Shown: positions 23,301 to 35,409, counted from the first letter of the stretch. The stretch: 64,000 nucleotides of DNA from Bilabrum cf. latius (GCA_965178125.1 OZ237736.1:372001-436000); one strand, 5' to 3'. A program made the numbers and translations. Notes: generated by a model not told the origin, from the sequence alone.

Positions 23301-24741
23301 GACGGCCGAGCACGCGGAACACGAGCATCGAGCAGGTGCCCAAGCAGCGCAGCGTCTCCTGCAACGAAACCGATCCCTTCTAGCCTGGAGCTAGAACCAC
23401 ATCAAGCGGGTTAACACCATCGGCACTAGTGCCGCTGCCCTCGTCTGCATCGTTGGCACATGCCCGGCTCCAAGAAGACAGGTCAATTAGTTCGAAGCGA
23501 TCGTGGACAGCTGTGCTCGCCCTCGTCTGCTTCACTGCCTGTGCCCATCCGCTCGCTGCAAATCCGGCAGTTGGAGGCGTGTGAATGCGTCTCTAAAGCT
23601 GCTATAGTTCCTTTGGCGGCGGTGCAGACGCGCTGGGGGATGTCCCGCCGAGTCGCCTAGCGCCTGCTCGCCCAAGCGAAGAGGCTCTTGCTCGCTTTTT
23701 CGGCCTGGTGACCTCACCCGGCGCGCTCGTTGCCTGCGTAGTCGAAGCGCCAGCTATTTCCTATTCAATGAAGGAAGCGTAACTCGAATTTCTCCGAGAG
23801 CGAGAACTCTCCTCGTGGGCTCCTTGCGCTTGGCTGCTGCTAGTAGTATTCGACTGGTGCACCGCCGATCGCTGGACTCGCTTGCGACCAGCCAGGCGCC
23901 GGTCGCTGTTGGTGATTTTAACAACCTCGGACGGAACCAGCTATCCGTTAGCTTGCTCTTCCATTGGGTGACTGGCGTTCAGACCTCTTTGATTGGAAGG
24001 CTGTGGCAGCAGCTTCAGCCTTGACTGCTTTGCACTCGCTGCGGCTCTCCTCCCAGCCGACCCTGCATCTCCGTGTACATCGCCAGATTCCATCGCTTGT
24101 GCGGCTAGCGCGTGTTCTCTTCGAAATCTAGAGGCAAGGTCTGCCCCGCCTGGTGCAGAGCTGGTCACCAGCTCAGCTTGAGCAAGTGCTCGACTGCTCC
24201 TTCCGCCATCCTGCTTTGAGCTCAACAATTTCCGCATCGCGTCTGACGATGAGTCGTTAACTGTACTTGGATTGCCGGGGTGTACATTCGAGCCTGCACC
24301 TGTCGCATCACCGATCTTTCGCAGCTGCCATATTGCTCCGACGTTGCTCAGTCTACTTTCTGCGGACGGCAAGCCTTCTTGGCGACCATCCCGCTAATTA
24401 CTTGACTCAATTCGTCCTCTTGAATTCATTGCAGATTCAATATTCGCCGCAACTGGCGCCTTGGCCTCTAGTCTTTGCGAGCTTGGATAGGCACTGAGCC
24501 TTGGACCTGCAACTTGCTCCATGGTAGCCGCCATCGCATTAGGCTACGAAAACCAGTGTTCACGAGGAACTTTAGACCTGTCCTCTGGCTCCGTTTCGTA
24601 GGGAATTGGCGGCTCAACAGGTCTGAATTGGTCTTGCGAAAGGATTACTTCAAGGGCGAACGGGTCAGACTGCTGCACTCGCTCGTACTCGTGCCGAGCA
24701 AGCGGGCGAAGCTGTGGGTCTCTCAACAATACGTACTCCAT
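20329..24741 (-). CDS. Family A DNA polymerase, theta/nu-like, lacking helicase
   Basis: Template-directed repair or translesion polymerase of the POLQ/POLN group, 1,470 residues, one uninterrupted frame. An in-frame TGA lies just upstream of the ATG at 24741. Residues 1 to about 450 are low-complexity. About 450-780 resembles a degenerate 3'-5' exonuclease region. Then come a POLQ-like thumb (KDVAGILFDELGL; LQSQHPLPGIILRWRK, about 790-860), a poly-Ser insert (about 897-925), TGRLSSRNPNLQNLP (about 984), motif A DYGQIEMRILAHVA (about 1041), the O-helix region (AKTVTLGMIYGNG, about 1115) and motif C QVHDELVLE (about 1286). Ten in-frame TAGs (24546, 24396, 23943, 23763, 23604, 23595, 23382, 23244, 22380, 20337) are read as Gln. 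The stop is TGA, two codons after the last TAG. No POLQ helicase domain is fused. Confidence 0.85.
21976..22056 (-). repeat. Coding AGC/AGT microsatellite (poly-Ser)
   Basis: A trinucleotide/hexanucleotide repeat (plus-strand CTG-CTA) encodes an approximately 30-residue Ser tract in the polymerase, between the thumb and palm segments. Its length is probably variable between strains. Confidence 0.85.
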
Positions 24742-25049
24742 GCCTCACAAGCCCTACTATTCTGGCTTGCTTTGATGCTTGTTTGCAGTTTTCATATTTT
24801 TCAAATTCGAACCATGCCGAAGGTTCGCTGATCGCAGCGAGCGTCGCAAATCACTATTTTTGCAACCAACGCCCTCATGCGCAGCTGCAAGTCTTCTATG
24901 TAGGCGCTCAGGCGGTTTCAAGCCGCTTCTTTGTTCCCGTGAGCTGAGTGTGTGCTTGTTCTAGCCAGTACGACGATTTTGCTCAAAGTCGAATCTTCTT
25001 CATTTCGTGATAATCTCTTTGTTGCAGCGTTGGAAGAGCGCTCTCCGCC
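24742..25049. promoter_or_regulatory. Divergent promoter region (polymerase / NMP-kinase fusion)
   Basis: 308 bp separate the start codons of two genes read in opposite directions. The interval is less GC-rich than the genes and must contain both 5' UTRs and core promoters. I see no convincing TATA box. Confidence 0.4.
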
Positions 25050-26607
25050 ATGCCTGCTTTTTCAAGAAACTTTGGATCCTCCATGGCTGGCTCAGCGGGC
25101 GATGCTGGCCGTGGTAGCGATTCCACGGGCGTATTGGGAGGCATGGCTGCGGGCATCGTGGCGGGGACAGCCGCTGTTTCTCTGTCTCTCTGTGAAGACG
25201 CTGATTCAGCTGAAAAAGCCGTGACTGGGGACCCTGAGGTTGATTGGGCCAACTCCAGAAAACCTTGGAGGGTTGTGTTCGTGCTCGGGGGCCCGGGAGC
25301 AGGCAAGGGCACGCAGTGCGCTAGGATCCGAGACGAGTACGGCTTCGTGCACCTGAGCGCGGGCGACCTGCTGCGGGCCGAGCGCGACTCTGGCAGCAAG
25401 ACGGGCGAGATGATCCAGCGCTACATCTCAGAGGGCAACATCGTGCCGGTGGAGGTCACCGTCGGCCTGCTCAAGGCAGCGATGGAGAAATCGGGGGCCA
25501 CTCGTTTCCTCGTGGACGGCTTTCCTCGCAATGAGGACAACCTCATGGGCTGGCAGAAGATCATGGATCCCCTCGCTGACGTGGAGTTCGTGCTCTTCTA
25601 CGATACCGACGATGAGACTCGCTTGGGCCGGCTGCTCAAGCGGGCGGAGACGAGCGGCCGCACGGACGACAAGAAGGACGTCATCATGAAGAGATTCAAG
25701 TGAGGGAGAGTTTTCCTGCTTGGTAGTGCAAGCGTGTGTATAGCGTGTGGTCTGGAAGGTACTGGCAATGGACAGACGCTGTCGCCTTAGCTTCTTGGCT
25801 TGGCAGCACAGTGCGATGCAGTTGCAAGCTCGCCATACCCCCCCCGTCTCTACCATTCCCCGCCTCTAATACAATTATTGCAGGGTATTCCGCGAGCAGA
25901 CGATGCCCATCGTGCAGTACTACGAGAAGCAGGACAAGGTGCGCATGGTGGACGGTCAGCCAGCCCCAGAGGTGGTCTTCTCCTCCACGCAAGAGGCCAT
26001 CGAGCCCGTCATATCGGGGCAGGTGCTAGAGGCCAACATCCGGCTGCTGCAGGCCGCTCATGGGGGCGACTGGGACTCGTACAGCCAGCTGGTGGACGGC
26101 AGCCTCATCACCCTCGACCAGGAGGAGACGTTTGGCCTGCCTGTCAGGGGTGCGCAGTTCCACAAGAAGTATTTCGATGCCATGGAAGCGGCTGGGGAAC
26201 AAGGAGCGGCCCAGGACGAGGAGATCGCGCCGCTGAGCAGCCCCGGGAGCACCAGCTTCAGGCTCCTGGACCCCTCGGTTCGGATCCTGGGGAAGGGCTC
26301 CGCGGCGGTGTCCTACGTCAGGCTGGTGACACCCAGGGAACAAGGGGATGGCGAGGCATCTGCTGCTCCGATCAAGCCCAAGGCCTTCTCTGAGACTCGC
26401 ATTTGGCAAGAGATCGACGGCGCGTGGCGGTGCGTGCACCTGCACAAGAGCCCGCTCAGGAGCCTAGCTGTAACCGAGGAGGAGGCAGAGCTGGCCTCGC
26501 TACAGGCGGCCGTGAGGAGTGCGAGATGGGCGGCGGAGTCGGCGCTGGAGCAGCTTAAGGCGGAGGATGAGCGCGTGGAGGCAGATGACGCCAAGGGGCG
26601 CCAGTGA
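25050..26607 (+). CDS. UMP-CMP/adenylate-type kinase fused to CaMKII association (hub) domain
   Basis: 457 residues, exons 25050-25699 and 25884-26607 (184-nt GTGAGG...TTGCAG intron). The intron splits the kinase (MKRFK | VFREQTMPIVQYYE). The N-terminal 68 residues are Ala/Ser-rich and may be a targeting segment. Residues about 70-290 form a complete NMP kinase: P-loop GGPGAGKGTQ, HLSAGDLLRAE, FLVDGFPRN, and a short lid (RAETSGRTDD) as in UMP-CMP kinases. It should transfer phosphate from ATP to UMP/CMP or a related NMP. Residues about 320-440 match the CaMKII association/SnoaL-like fold: ESGQ-type helix, WDSYSQLVDGSL, GAQFHKKYF, RIWQEIDGAWRCVHLHKS. Known: this domain assembles CaMKII into 12-14-mers. 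Inferred: it oligomerises a nucleotide kinase here. I know of no such standard fusion. No TAG codons; stop TGA. Confidence 0.85.
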
Positions 26608-26731
26608 TCGCAGATTGATCAGCATTTGAGTATCGCCGCAGCCGGGGATTCGGAGCGTGCCAGCGGGGACCGCAGGCGACAAGGCAACTAGACTCGGGCA
26701 CCTAGGTCAACTTATTTCAACGCGAGAGGTC

Positions 26732-28335
26732 ATGCTACGTAGGATTCTATTATTTTGTACCGTATTGCTCTGCCTAATAGGCTGCAGTGACTCAACGCGG
26801 AGCTCTAGTCCGTCACGGAGCGTATCGACAAGGTTGCTTGGGCCTGTTGGACTGGGAGCCGTCTCTCGTCCCGGTCTGCGCGGTTCCGATATTAATTCTA
26901 TTGTGGAAGATGCGGATGGATTTGCAAGCAGTGCAATTGATTTCAGAGGCCGTCGCTTACAGATCGTTGAAGAATTGGACACGTTTACAATTGTGTTGGT
27001 AGTGCTCATCCCGTTTCTGGCAGGGATTGTCGGGTATGGCACTAATGTACTTGCTCTTCATATGACTTTCTACCCCTTGGAACCGCTTGGGTTTTTCATC
27101 CCATGCGGCTGCGGTCGAGTCTTGGTGGGCTGGCAGGGGATTGTGCCTTCAAAAGCCGAGAAAATGATCTCAAAGCAAGTTGATCTTATCACAGAAGAGC
27201 TTCTCACCCCGAGACAAATTTTTGAAAGGCTAGATTCGCGGCAGTTTGCCGCCCACGCCCGATCACAGATCGAGCTAACGGTACGGGAAACGATCGAGGA
27301 GTGAGGCACCCAGAGCGTCGCCGCCATGTTGATTTTGCTGCTATATTGGATCCCAAAGTATTGATACCATTCCTTCCTCGATACTGGTTCCGCAGGATAG
27401 TCAAGGCAACGGTCCCTGAGAACATTCGAGCTGCTATCCCGTCCGCAGTGCTGGACGAAGTGGCCGACATGTTCATGGATCGAGCCCCCGGTGTGGTGGA
27501 GCAGATTCTTGAGGGCATGAAGGTGAAAATTGACAGCATTTTCGACGTCAAGGCCATGTCTCTGCGGGTCATCCTGAACAACAAGAAAATCCTCGTGGAC
27601 ATCTTCTAGAAGTGCGGCGCGGAGGAGCTGGACTTCATCCGAACGAGCGGATTCTACCTCGGGTTCCTCTTCGGAATCGTCCAGTCGATCGTCTACGTTT
27701 TCTACAGGGAGTGGTGGGTGCTTCCCGTGTTTGGTCTCCTGGTCGGCTGGCTCACGAACCAGGTCGCCCTCTTCGTCCTCTTCAAGCCGATCGAGCCGCA
27801 GACGTGCTGCTGGAGGGAGCAGTGCTGCGGGTACTACATCCAGGGGCTGTTCCTGCAGCCCGAGAGACGCCTTTAGGTAGCTAAGATCTACAGCGAGCTC
27901 GTGGGCGGCACGATTCTCCGCGCCAAGAACATCATCGAGGACCTTTAGCACGGTGACGGCAGCATGGTCCTGTGGGGGATCGTGCAGGGGGTCGTGTCGA
28001 AGAGCACCGACGATAACTTCAACTCCTTCAGCAGACTAGTTGCGCTGTATACCGTGGGTGACGAGAAGCTCAAGAAGATCAAGCACGTGCAGTCTGCCAT
28101 GATCATGCAGTCACTGCCCAAGATCATGCTGGAGAACGAGGACTTCATGATGGAGCAGTTCGACGTCAGCAACCAGCTGCATGCCAAGCTGAAGGAGCTT
28201 TCCCCGGCCATGTTCGAGAAGATCCTTCATTCTGTTTTCGAGGAGGACGAGATCCAGCTGATCGTGGTGGGGGCAGTGCTCGGCGGTCTGGTAGGACTTG
28301 CGCAAGCAGGGGTCAGCATACTCGCCGGGGTGTGA
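26732..28335 (+). CDS. DUF445-family membrane protein with signal peptide
   Basis: 502 residues. Exon 1 is 26732-27300, the intron 27301-27395 (GTGAGG...CCGCAG, 95 nt), and exon 2 27396-28335. The start was chosen at the ATG giving a signal peptide (MLRRILLFCTVLLCLIGCS); the frame is open further upstream but without ATG. A first DUF445 segment, GTNVLALHMTFYPLEPLGF near 27040, follows a TM helix. A second, FGLLVGWLTNQVALFVLF near 27750, is internally related to the first, as is typical for the family. The C-terminus has another hydrophobic helix (VVGAVLGGLVGLAQAGVSI). TAGs at 27607, 27874 and 27946 are read as Gln; the stop is TGA. Known: DUF445 proteins are membrane proteins of unknown function in bacteria and algae. 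Its role here is unknown. Confidence 0.85.
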
Positions 28336-28765
28336 ATGAAACAGGGACAACACTTGTTGTGTAGCCGAGGGTGTGCAACTTAGATTGCAGAACAATTTCG
28401 ATGTTTGTTGCTCCGGTAGCCGGACACCCAGTCCACTGCCAGTTCAACCAGTTGGCGGACCAGTCTTGAAGTTACGTGCACTCCAGGCCGGGCTGCTTCG
28501 ATATCAAACTTGGGCCGCCCGCGCAAAACTGCTCCAGATCTACCTCGATTAGGCAGGCCTTTACCTGTAAGGTATTCCAAGTTGTAGCAGCGCCATAAAT
28601 ATTGAGTCTGTGCGTTTCAGCGGCACCGCTGTGGATGCGTGCTTCTGTGCACTTCCTGCCGTTGTACGCTGCTTGCAACAGTCCTGCAGACCAATAAGTT
28701 GAGCCCAGCGAACAAATTGCACACCAAGTTTCTCCTGGCATACATCGAACTCTCCTTGCAGAACC
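28336..28765. other. Intergenic region, no recognised gene
   Basis: 430 bp between two plus-strand genes. Short ORFs on either strand lack motifs. It presumably holds a 3' UTR and the promoter of the secreted protein gene. Confidence 0.4.
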
Positions 28766-30193
28766 ATGCGAGCTGCTCTAGCTGCTCTAGCAGCAATGAT
28801 GGTAACGCGTGGAGCTGTCGGCGAGAAGCTCTTCACTTCCCAGCCCCCTAAATGGGAGCCGCAGTACCTCATGGAGAAGAGCACGATATTCATGCCCTGT
28901 AATGAAAGTGGCTACTTTGATCCCGAATTCGCCGCTGAATTCGGCGTTGCTGATTTCGACTGGTCTAATGCAAAACAGCTTTGGGCGAACGACAGGCCGA
29001 TGCGATGCGAGGAGCGCCTTGTTGAGCAGGCCAAGATGGTGAAGCAAAGGGACAACTCCACCAGAGTATTTGTGTACCGCAATTTTGTGAAGGCCCTGCC
29101 ATGGTACACAAGTGTGCGGGAGAAGATCACCGATCCTGCGTACTCCGGCTGGTTCCTGGAATTCAAAGACTACAAGGGTCCGTCGAGCAACCACTCCTAC
29201 CACGTGCCCGCGTGCACGTACGAGAAGTGCAGCGGCTTCTATCATGACCAGGTAAGTCCCGCTGCTCGCACCATTCAGTATTCGCGTATCTGCCCCAACT
29301 GCCAGCATCGCGCGCCCAGCCTTCTGCTCTTATAATGACCATGCACGCAGGACCAGACCCCTCAGTACCCGCACGGCGACGGATCATGTGATCAGGAGTG
29401 CGACTGCGGCGAGAACCTGCCCTGCGGCGAGTACCTCTGGGATCACCGGAACGACACGCTCCGCGAGTGGCTCATCAACGACTTCGCCCTGGGGGCCACG
29501 GGGCTGGGCAGCCCCTACGTCGACGGCTTCTACTTCGACGACGGCTGGACGAACAAGCCCCAGAAGAGGGCCCCGTGGTGGCCCAAGGAAGGCTTCTGCT
29601 CTGGAGACCCCTTCGGAGGACCGACCGAGGAGTACCCCAACTGCACGGCAGACATGGGACTGTCGCAGCAGGACGTCGAGGACATCTACCAGGGATGGCA
29701 GGCCACAATGACGGCTACTTTCCAGGCCGTCATCGACCACGGGGGCCTGCCCTGGCCCTACCTGGCCGAGAACACGGTAGCGTCACCAAGCCAGGCTGGC
29801 GACAGCTGCAACGCAGCGATGAAGAAGTACTGCGAGCCCACCGGTTCGCCCCCGGCCGTGCCTGCCCTGTTCGAGTACACCAAGTCTAGTAGCGGTCACG
29901 TGTCCCCGCTGCCGCAAGCAGACGTGGACATCGCCTACTTTTTGCTCTCCAGGGGTCCCTACAGCTGGCTGGGTTACGCGTGGGAGGGATGCACCAACAA
30001 CGAGCAGCCCGGCGCGAGCGGGTACGAGTACGCGATCCCAGCCGGCGTCAAGCGCGATTACGGCACGCCCAACGGCCCGTGCGTGGAGCAATCACCAAAC
30101 TCTGGGGTGTGGGTCCGCGACTGGAGCAAGGCCACGGTGCAGCTTGACTGCAACACGCTCACGCCCACCATTACCATGAAGGACACAGCTTGA
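28766..30193 (+). CDS. Secreted glycoside-hydrolase-like protein
   Basis: 442 residues, exons 28766-29251 and 29351-30193 (99-nt GTAAGT...CACGCAG intron, phase 0). It starts with a clear signal peptide (MRAALAALAAMMVTRGAVG). The mature part has many Trp, Tyr and Cys residues plus acidic motifs (PYVDGFYFDDGW, DPAYSGWFLEF, DFDWSNAK) typical of TIM-barrel glycosidases acting outside the cell or in the secretory pathway. Several N-glycosylation sequons (NDT, NCT, NHS) are visible. I cannot assign a GH family or substrate from the sequence; DGFYFDDGW is the most likely catalytic strand (inference). No TAG codons; stop TGA. It is convergent with the TKL kinase gene, 143 bp apart. Confidence 0.7.
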
Positions 30194-30336
30194 ATTGTGT
30201 GGCGCAACGCGGTTTAGAAATGGACACTCTGGACAAGCGCACTAGTAACTTTCTTCGTGTCTGATCAGCACAAGCAAGTGAGCACCGAATGCACAAATAC
30301 ATCCGGATCCGGATCCGGGTCGGACAGCCAGCAGCC

Positions 30337-33300
30337 TCAGCTGCCTCCTCCGTGCGACTCTTGAGCTGCTGCAGCTGCACCCCCACCGGCAGCACCGCCT
30401 GAAGCATCCCCGTCTTGCTTGTCCAAATACTCTCCTGCCTCAATAGCCCGTAGAATGTCTTCCACGCTCGGGGGCTCGCTGTACTCGTCGTCGGCCTGCT
30501 CAGCCTCGCTGTCCACTTCCCATTTCACGCCGCCGTCGATGCTGCTGTGCTCGCGCAGCTCATCTCTCCAGTTGGACGTATCTTCCTGCGCCCCCATGGC
30601 GAGGTTGAGCACGTCTCCGAGATTTTCGCGCGCATGTGGTGCCGTCTCTTGTTCTCTGGCGTAGTCGATCCAGAAGCGCCGCTGCACGTCCAGCAGCATT
30701 CTGACCAGATCAAAGCTCGGCGGCCTGCTCTCTGGCTCGCGCTGGAGGCACTGGATCACAACTTCACGGAGATAGGAAGGCATCTCTGGGGATGCAACAC
30801 GGTTCATAACTTCCATGTGCTGGTTCAGTGCGTCCAGAATGCTCGCTGAGCCCAGCACCTCCTTCCGAACGTACGCCATCGGGTGCCTGTGAGAGTTGTG
30901 CTGCCACGGCCGCATCCCAGTCCAAATTTCCCAGAGAACAAGCCCCAGAGAGTAGACATCCGAGGCCTCGCTGTACTAGTCACTGTGGTCGAAAGTCTCC
31001 GGGGCCGCGTACTCGAAGGTGCCTCCGTTGCGCAGCCTAACCGTGGTGAGGCTCCCAGAAACCGACCGCTGCACATCGCTTCGTTTCCGCCGAAGCGCGC
31101 TCCCAAAATCGGACAGCTTGACGCGGAATGAGCCAGTGACAAGAAAATTGTCGCCTTTGATGTCACCGTGCACGCATGAATCGTCACGAATCATCGTGGC
31201 CCCCGAGTTGGACCCGTCCAGCTGAGGGAAGCCATAGTGTAGCAGGCGCACGGCTTTGGCAGCCTGGATCATCATGGCTATCCTGCGGGCCTTGCCTATT
31301 CCGCTAAAATCCGAGTCTTGCTAGACCACGCTGTGCAGAGATCCGTTCTCGCACAGCTCTAGAACGAACCAGATTTGGCTGACGGATTCCTTGTAGCTCC
31401 ATCCGCGCAGCTTGCAGAAATACTTCTTGCGAAAGGCGCTGTAGGCGGCCTGCAGCTGCGCTTCGTTGTTAATATCGGTGAATATGCGGCCAGCGTTCTG
31501 CTGCAGACCGGTAGCAGCCGGATGCGCGAGCTACTGGCCGATGAAAGCGGGCTCGTCGTCGTCCCGCAGACCAACCTCCGCGCCATCGTCGGCCTCATCG
31601 TTCACGCCTCCACTGAAGATATTCTCGTCCTCCTCGTCGCTCTCAGTGTCATATTCAGCGCCACTTCCGTACGGATACTCTTCATCTGTGGTATCACCAT
31701 TGCCGCTATAGGACGTTGTAGCGCTGTAACCGCCCTACATCCGATCCCGTAAGCCAGTACTGCCGTCATCATCCGCAATGTCATCCAGCCCTGGCTTATC
31801 TCCCCCCCTCGTCACGTGATCTGCCTTCCGCTGGTAGTATTCGACTTGATAGGGCTACAAGGTGATCTGCTTGATTGCGACAGGAAGCAACCCAGCGGAC
31901 GTGGACCAGGTCCCCCTGAATACAACCCCGTTCGCCCCTTTGCCAAGCTGCTCGCTGGAGCAAGCGATCTGGTCGATGGGGATGTTGACTGCACTGCCCC
32001 GCATCCCATCTGCTTCCTCCAAGTCCGCAGAGGGGTCCAGGAAGGATCGGCCAGGGATGCCACCGCGCCGGCCCCAGCCCAGGTCCAGGCAGCATGCAAG
32101 AGAGGCGGTGCACATCGGCTGGAGTGCTTCGGACCCTTCTTCGGGGGCTGCAGCACTTGCAACCCCTCCGGTTCCTCCATGGGTCGTACCAGCCTTCGAC
32201 GAGCCCGTGCCGCTCTCCTCCTATGATTGAGTGCGTGCTTGCAGACCCATCTCAAGGTCCGGCTATCCGCCCGATGGGGATTGCCGAGGAGGAGCATGGC
32301 TGTCTGGTAGGTCAACCCTCTCGTCGAGTGCCTGGACCAGCCCCCCTCCGTCGCTGTCGGAGCTGCTCCCAGCGGCGTCTTTCGGTGCTTTCGAGTGCAA
32401 GCCTTCGGCGGGTTCGGTAGTAGATACTTGCGCATTCGCGTGAGCCTCGTCGGACGGTCCGATGTCTGGCATGGCCATGTAGTGATCAGCGCTAGAGCGG
32501 CTTCCCTGCCTGCCTCTCGCTGCCTGCCGCCGTTTCTCAGCGGCTGCTCTCTTTTTCTCCGCTCGAATGAAATCCCTCGCGTTGGCGAGATCAAGGATCT
32601 GCTTGGTGGTGAGCAGCTCCATGCCAGTGGAGCCCTGCACAGACGACTGGCTGCGTTCCCTCCTGACCCCTCGCTGTTTGGGAGCAAGAGAGCGCGTTCT
32701 CGGCAATCGGGGGGATCCTGAACCGCCCTGGCCATTCGCACTAGAAGCCTGCCGCAGCTGACTCAGGCGGCCGCCCACGGCGTACATTCCCGCCGTAGAG
32801 TCTTCGTCGTGCTCGACATCGACGGCGGCTAGAGATGCACCGGCGGCTGTTGCAGTCGCGTCGCTGGCGTCAACACCAGCCTGCATATCACCGTTCTGAG
32901 GGAAGGCATGCTGCGTGCCGTCCAACACAATGGAGTGAGCGCGACCACCACCGGCACGATTGCCCCTTGCGAGGTGGGACAGGGTCTGCCTTCGGCCGTG
33001 GGAAGGCTGCTGGCCTGTCTCACCAGGAGTGCCCTCGCGTGAATGCTGGGCAGCTTCTGCCGCCCCTTCTCCCGCGCCGCCGACGATTTGAATGGAACTG
33101 CCGTGGCCGTGGCTTCGACTGCCTGCCCTGCTTCTCTTGCCCGGAGGCCTCTGTTCCCGCATCTTTTCGAGCACATCATCAGTCAGCTGCACGATCCTTT
33201 TCCCGTTCGACTTGGTCACCTTGCCAAGCAGTCGGGTATTGCCCCTAAAGCCAACCCCAGCGCCGCTGGCTGCAGGCTGGTAGGCGATCAGCTGCTGCTT

Positions 33301-35409
33301 GTCGCTATCGTACACCGCCGGGAGAAATTGGCGCGACGAGTGAAGCAGCATCGTGGATCGCCTGCGAGAGTGCAGCTCTCTGCGGGCCCCGAGTCGCTAG
33401 GAGGGGCGCGCGCCGACCGCGGCTGGCAGTGCCGTGAGACCACCCCGAGCCGAGGCGGCCTCGGTTGTCGAGCGGGTGCGGCGCAAGATGGGCGGCCGAC
33501 CCACAGTAGCGTTCGCGCCGGAGGCATCGATCGGGTCGTGGACCGCGCCGTCTTGCTCTGCTCTGCCGCGGAGGTCGGCTTCGGAGCCCATCGAGACCAA
33601 TCCCCTGTTCCCTAGGTCACCGTCACTGTCCTGCACTGACACTCCGCTCGCGAGCCACACGGAGTCAGGGGCGCGAGGCAGGTCGATCGTGCCGGTGGTG
33701 ACGGCTGCCGGTGTGCCAGTGGCCCGCTGCGATGGCGTGCCGCTACCAACATCGCCGCTACTGGACGTGGATGCGGCTCGCAGCCGTGGGCCGGAGCCCT
33801 CGCTGTCTCCCCGAGCACGGGGATGGTCAACATGCATTTCGACCGCCGCAGCACCCGCGCCAATCCGCGCCTGGCCGGGGCTTGCGTCATCGTGCTGGCT
33901 GGCTCGGCCCCTGTGCGATCTCGGCGTGGCTCCAGGAGGGGCCTCCTGGCCGGTGTCTGCACCGGCCTGAGGTACGAGACCACCCGTCGTGTGAACGAGT
34001 TTACTAGATAATTCATGCTGGTCAGTAATGGGTAGACGGGGCACTGCTGCTCCTGTCTGCTCGCCATCCGGTAGATCCTCACCTTCGGCAGTGTATTCGT
34101 CGCGATCATCTTCGTAATCATCTTCTTCTTCCTCGCCATAGTAATCGCCGCCCTCCTCGGGTCCCTCGAGGGACGGCTGCTGCTGCTGCTGGTGGCCCAC
34201 AGGCACCATGGTGAACTGCTTGTTCGCTCGTCTCCTGCCCTCATGCATCATCTGGGCCGTTGGAAAATCGTTCCATAATTTGCTGTCTGATGACAGCGCG
34301 ACGATGATCATGATTGGCGTTGAAAAGGAGCGCATTGCCAGCACAATCACGCCGATGAGGCTGTGGAAGAGCCCGCTCGCCAGGACGAGCAGAAAGGCGC
34401 ATCGCCACACTGCCGTGAAGAAAGCGTAGCTATACAGGGAAATCCGGGCTGCGAGAATCAAAATCAAAGGCACTAATCGTCGTGATCATGCTGAATTTTG
34501 GAGGATGTGGGCTACCAGCTCAGGTGCGGCCTGTTTGGCCTGTCCAAGTCAAATCTGCCTTCAAGCGCTGCCAATGCAGAGCTCAAATACATCGCACCGT
34601 AGCATTCATATCCAAACAATAGTAAGCGCGGAATAGCCACCCCTGGACTCACTTTGGACCCCAAACAGGAAATTAGCCGTGAACAGAGCAGCGTACTGAA
34701 CGGCTGGAAGGATTGCGATGACCAAGTCAGTTCGATACTCCTTCGCTTGATTCTCGGCTGGACTCGGCGCCCAATCCTGATCCTATTTCGTGGGAGATGC
34801 ACTAAAGAATCCGATAGTTGTGATCGTAGACGCGACAAGCCCGTAGCCGAAAGCAAGCCACGCGGTGGTTTGGATGGCAATGGGAGTGGGCAAAGCGAAG
34901 AAGTAGAGCCACCCAATTGTCGAAGCTGCAGTCTCAAAGCATAGCCAGTACCCAAAGTAAGCGAAGGTCCCTTGCGGCTCCTGAGAGCCACCTAGCCTCG
35001 AGTAGGTGGCTCCAATGTACCAGTCGGGATAGCTTTCGTCAAGCTCCAGAAGCAGGGGAACCATTCGGCCCGCCAGCGCAGCGAATGCGAACCATCCTAG
35101 CGGCAAGTACTCCGACTTCATGGATATTTGACCGCTAGAGTTGCGTTCCGGCTGGCGCCCCACTGTCCAACCGCATTGCGCAGCCAGCAGCAGGGCAAGC
35201 ATACATAGCAGCCCAGCACCCGAGGCTGCAACCTCCGTGTAAAACAGATCTGTCTCTGTTACGGTTAGCATCTTAAGTTGCGAGACGGTCCATTTCTGAA
35301 GCAGAGAGTGCGAGTTTCGCAGCATTTTCCGTGAGCTGCTCGCCACGGTGCGGCGCAGTGTGATGAGTGCAGTCAACCCACAGGTCCGTTCATCTTTATC
35401 TCGCGACAT
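30337..35409 (-). CDS. Polytopic membrane TKL-type protein kinase
   Basis: 1,630 residues, exons 35409-34653 and 34472-30337. The 180-nt intron (GTGAGT...GATTAG) interrupts the membrane domain. The first ATG after an in-frame TGA is at 35409. The N-terminus has about six to seven hydrophobic helices (35250-34280). A long acidic/Ser-Gly-rich linker (34200-32050) follows, then a kinase: glycine loop LGKGANGVVFRGTW (about 31945), VAIK lysine (about 31870), hinge FVLELCENGSL, catalytic loop HGDIKGDNFLV, SDFGSAL, AAPETF, SDVYSLGLVLWEIWTG. HGD replaces the usual HRD. An acidic insert of about 130 residues separates the VAIK strand from the rest of the N-lobe. Nine TAGs (34785, 33399, 32265, 32223, 31857, 31737, 31533, 31323, 30978) are read as Gln; the last three lie inside the kinase domain. 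Stop TGA. Ligand unknown. Confidence 0.85.
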
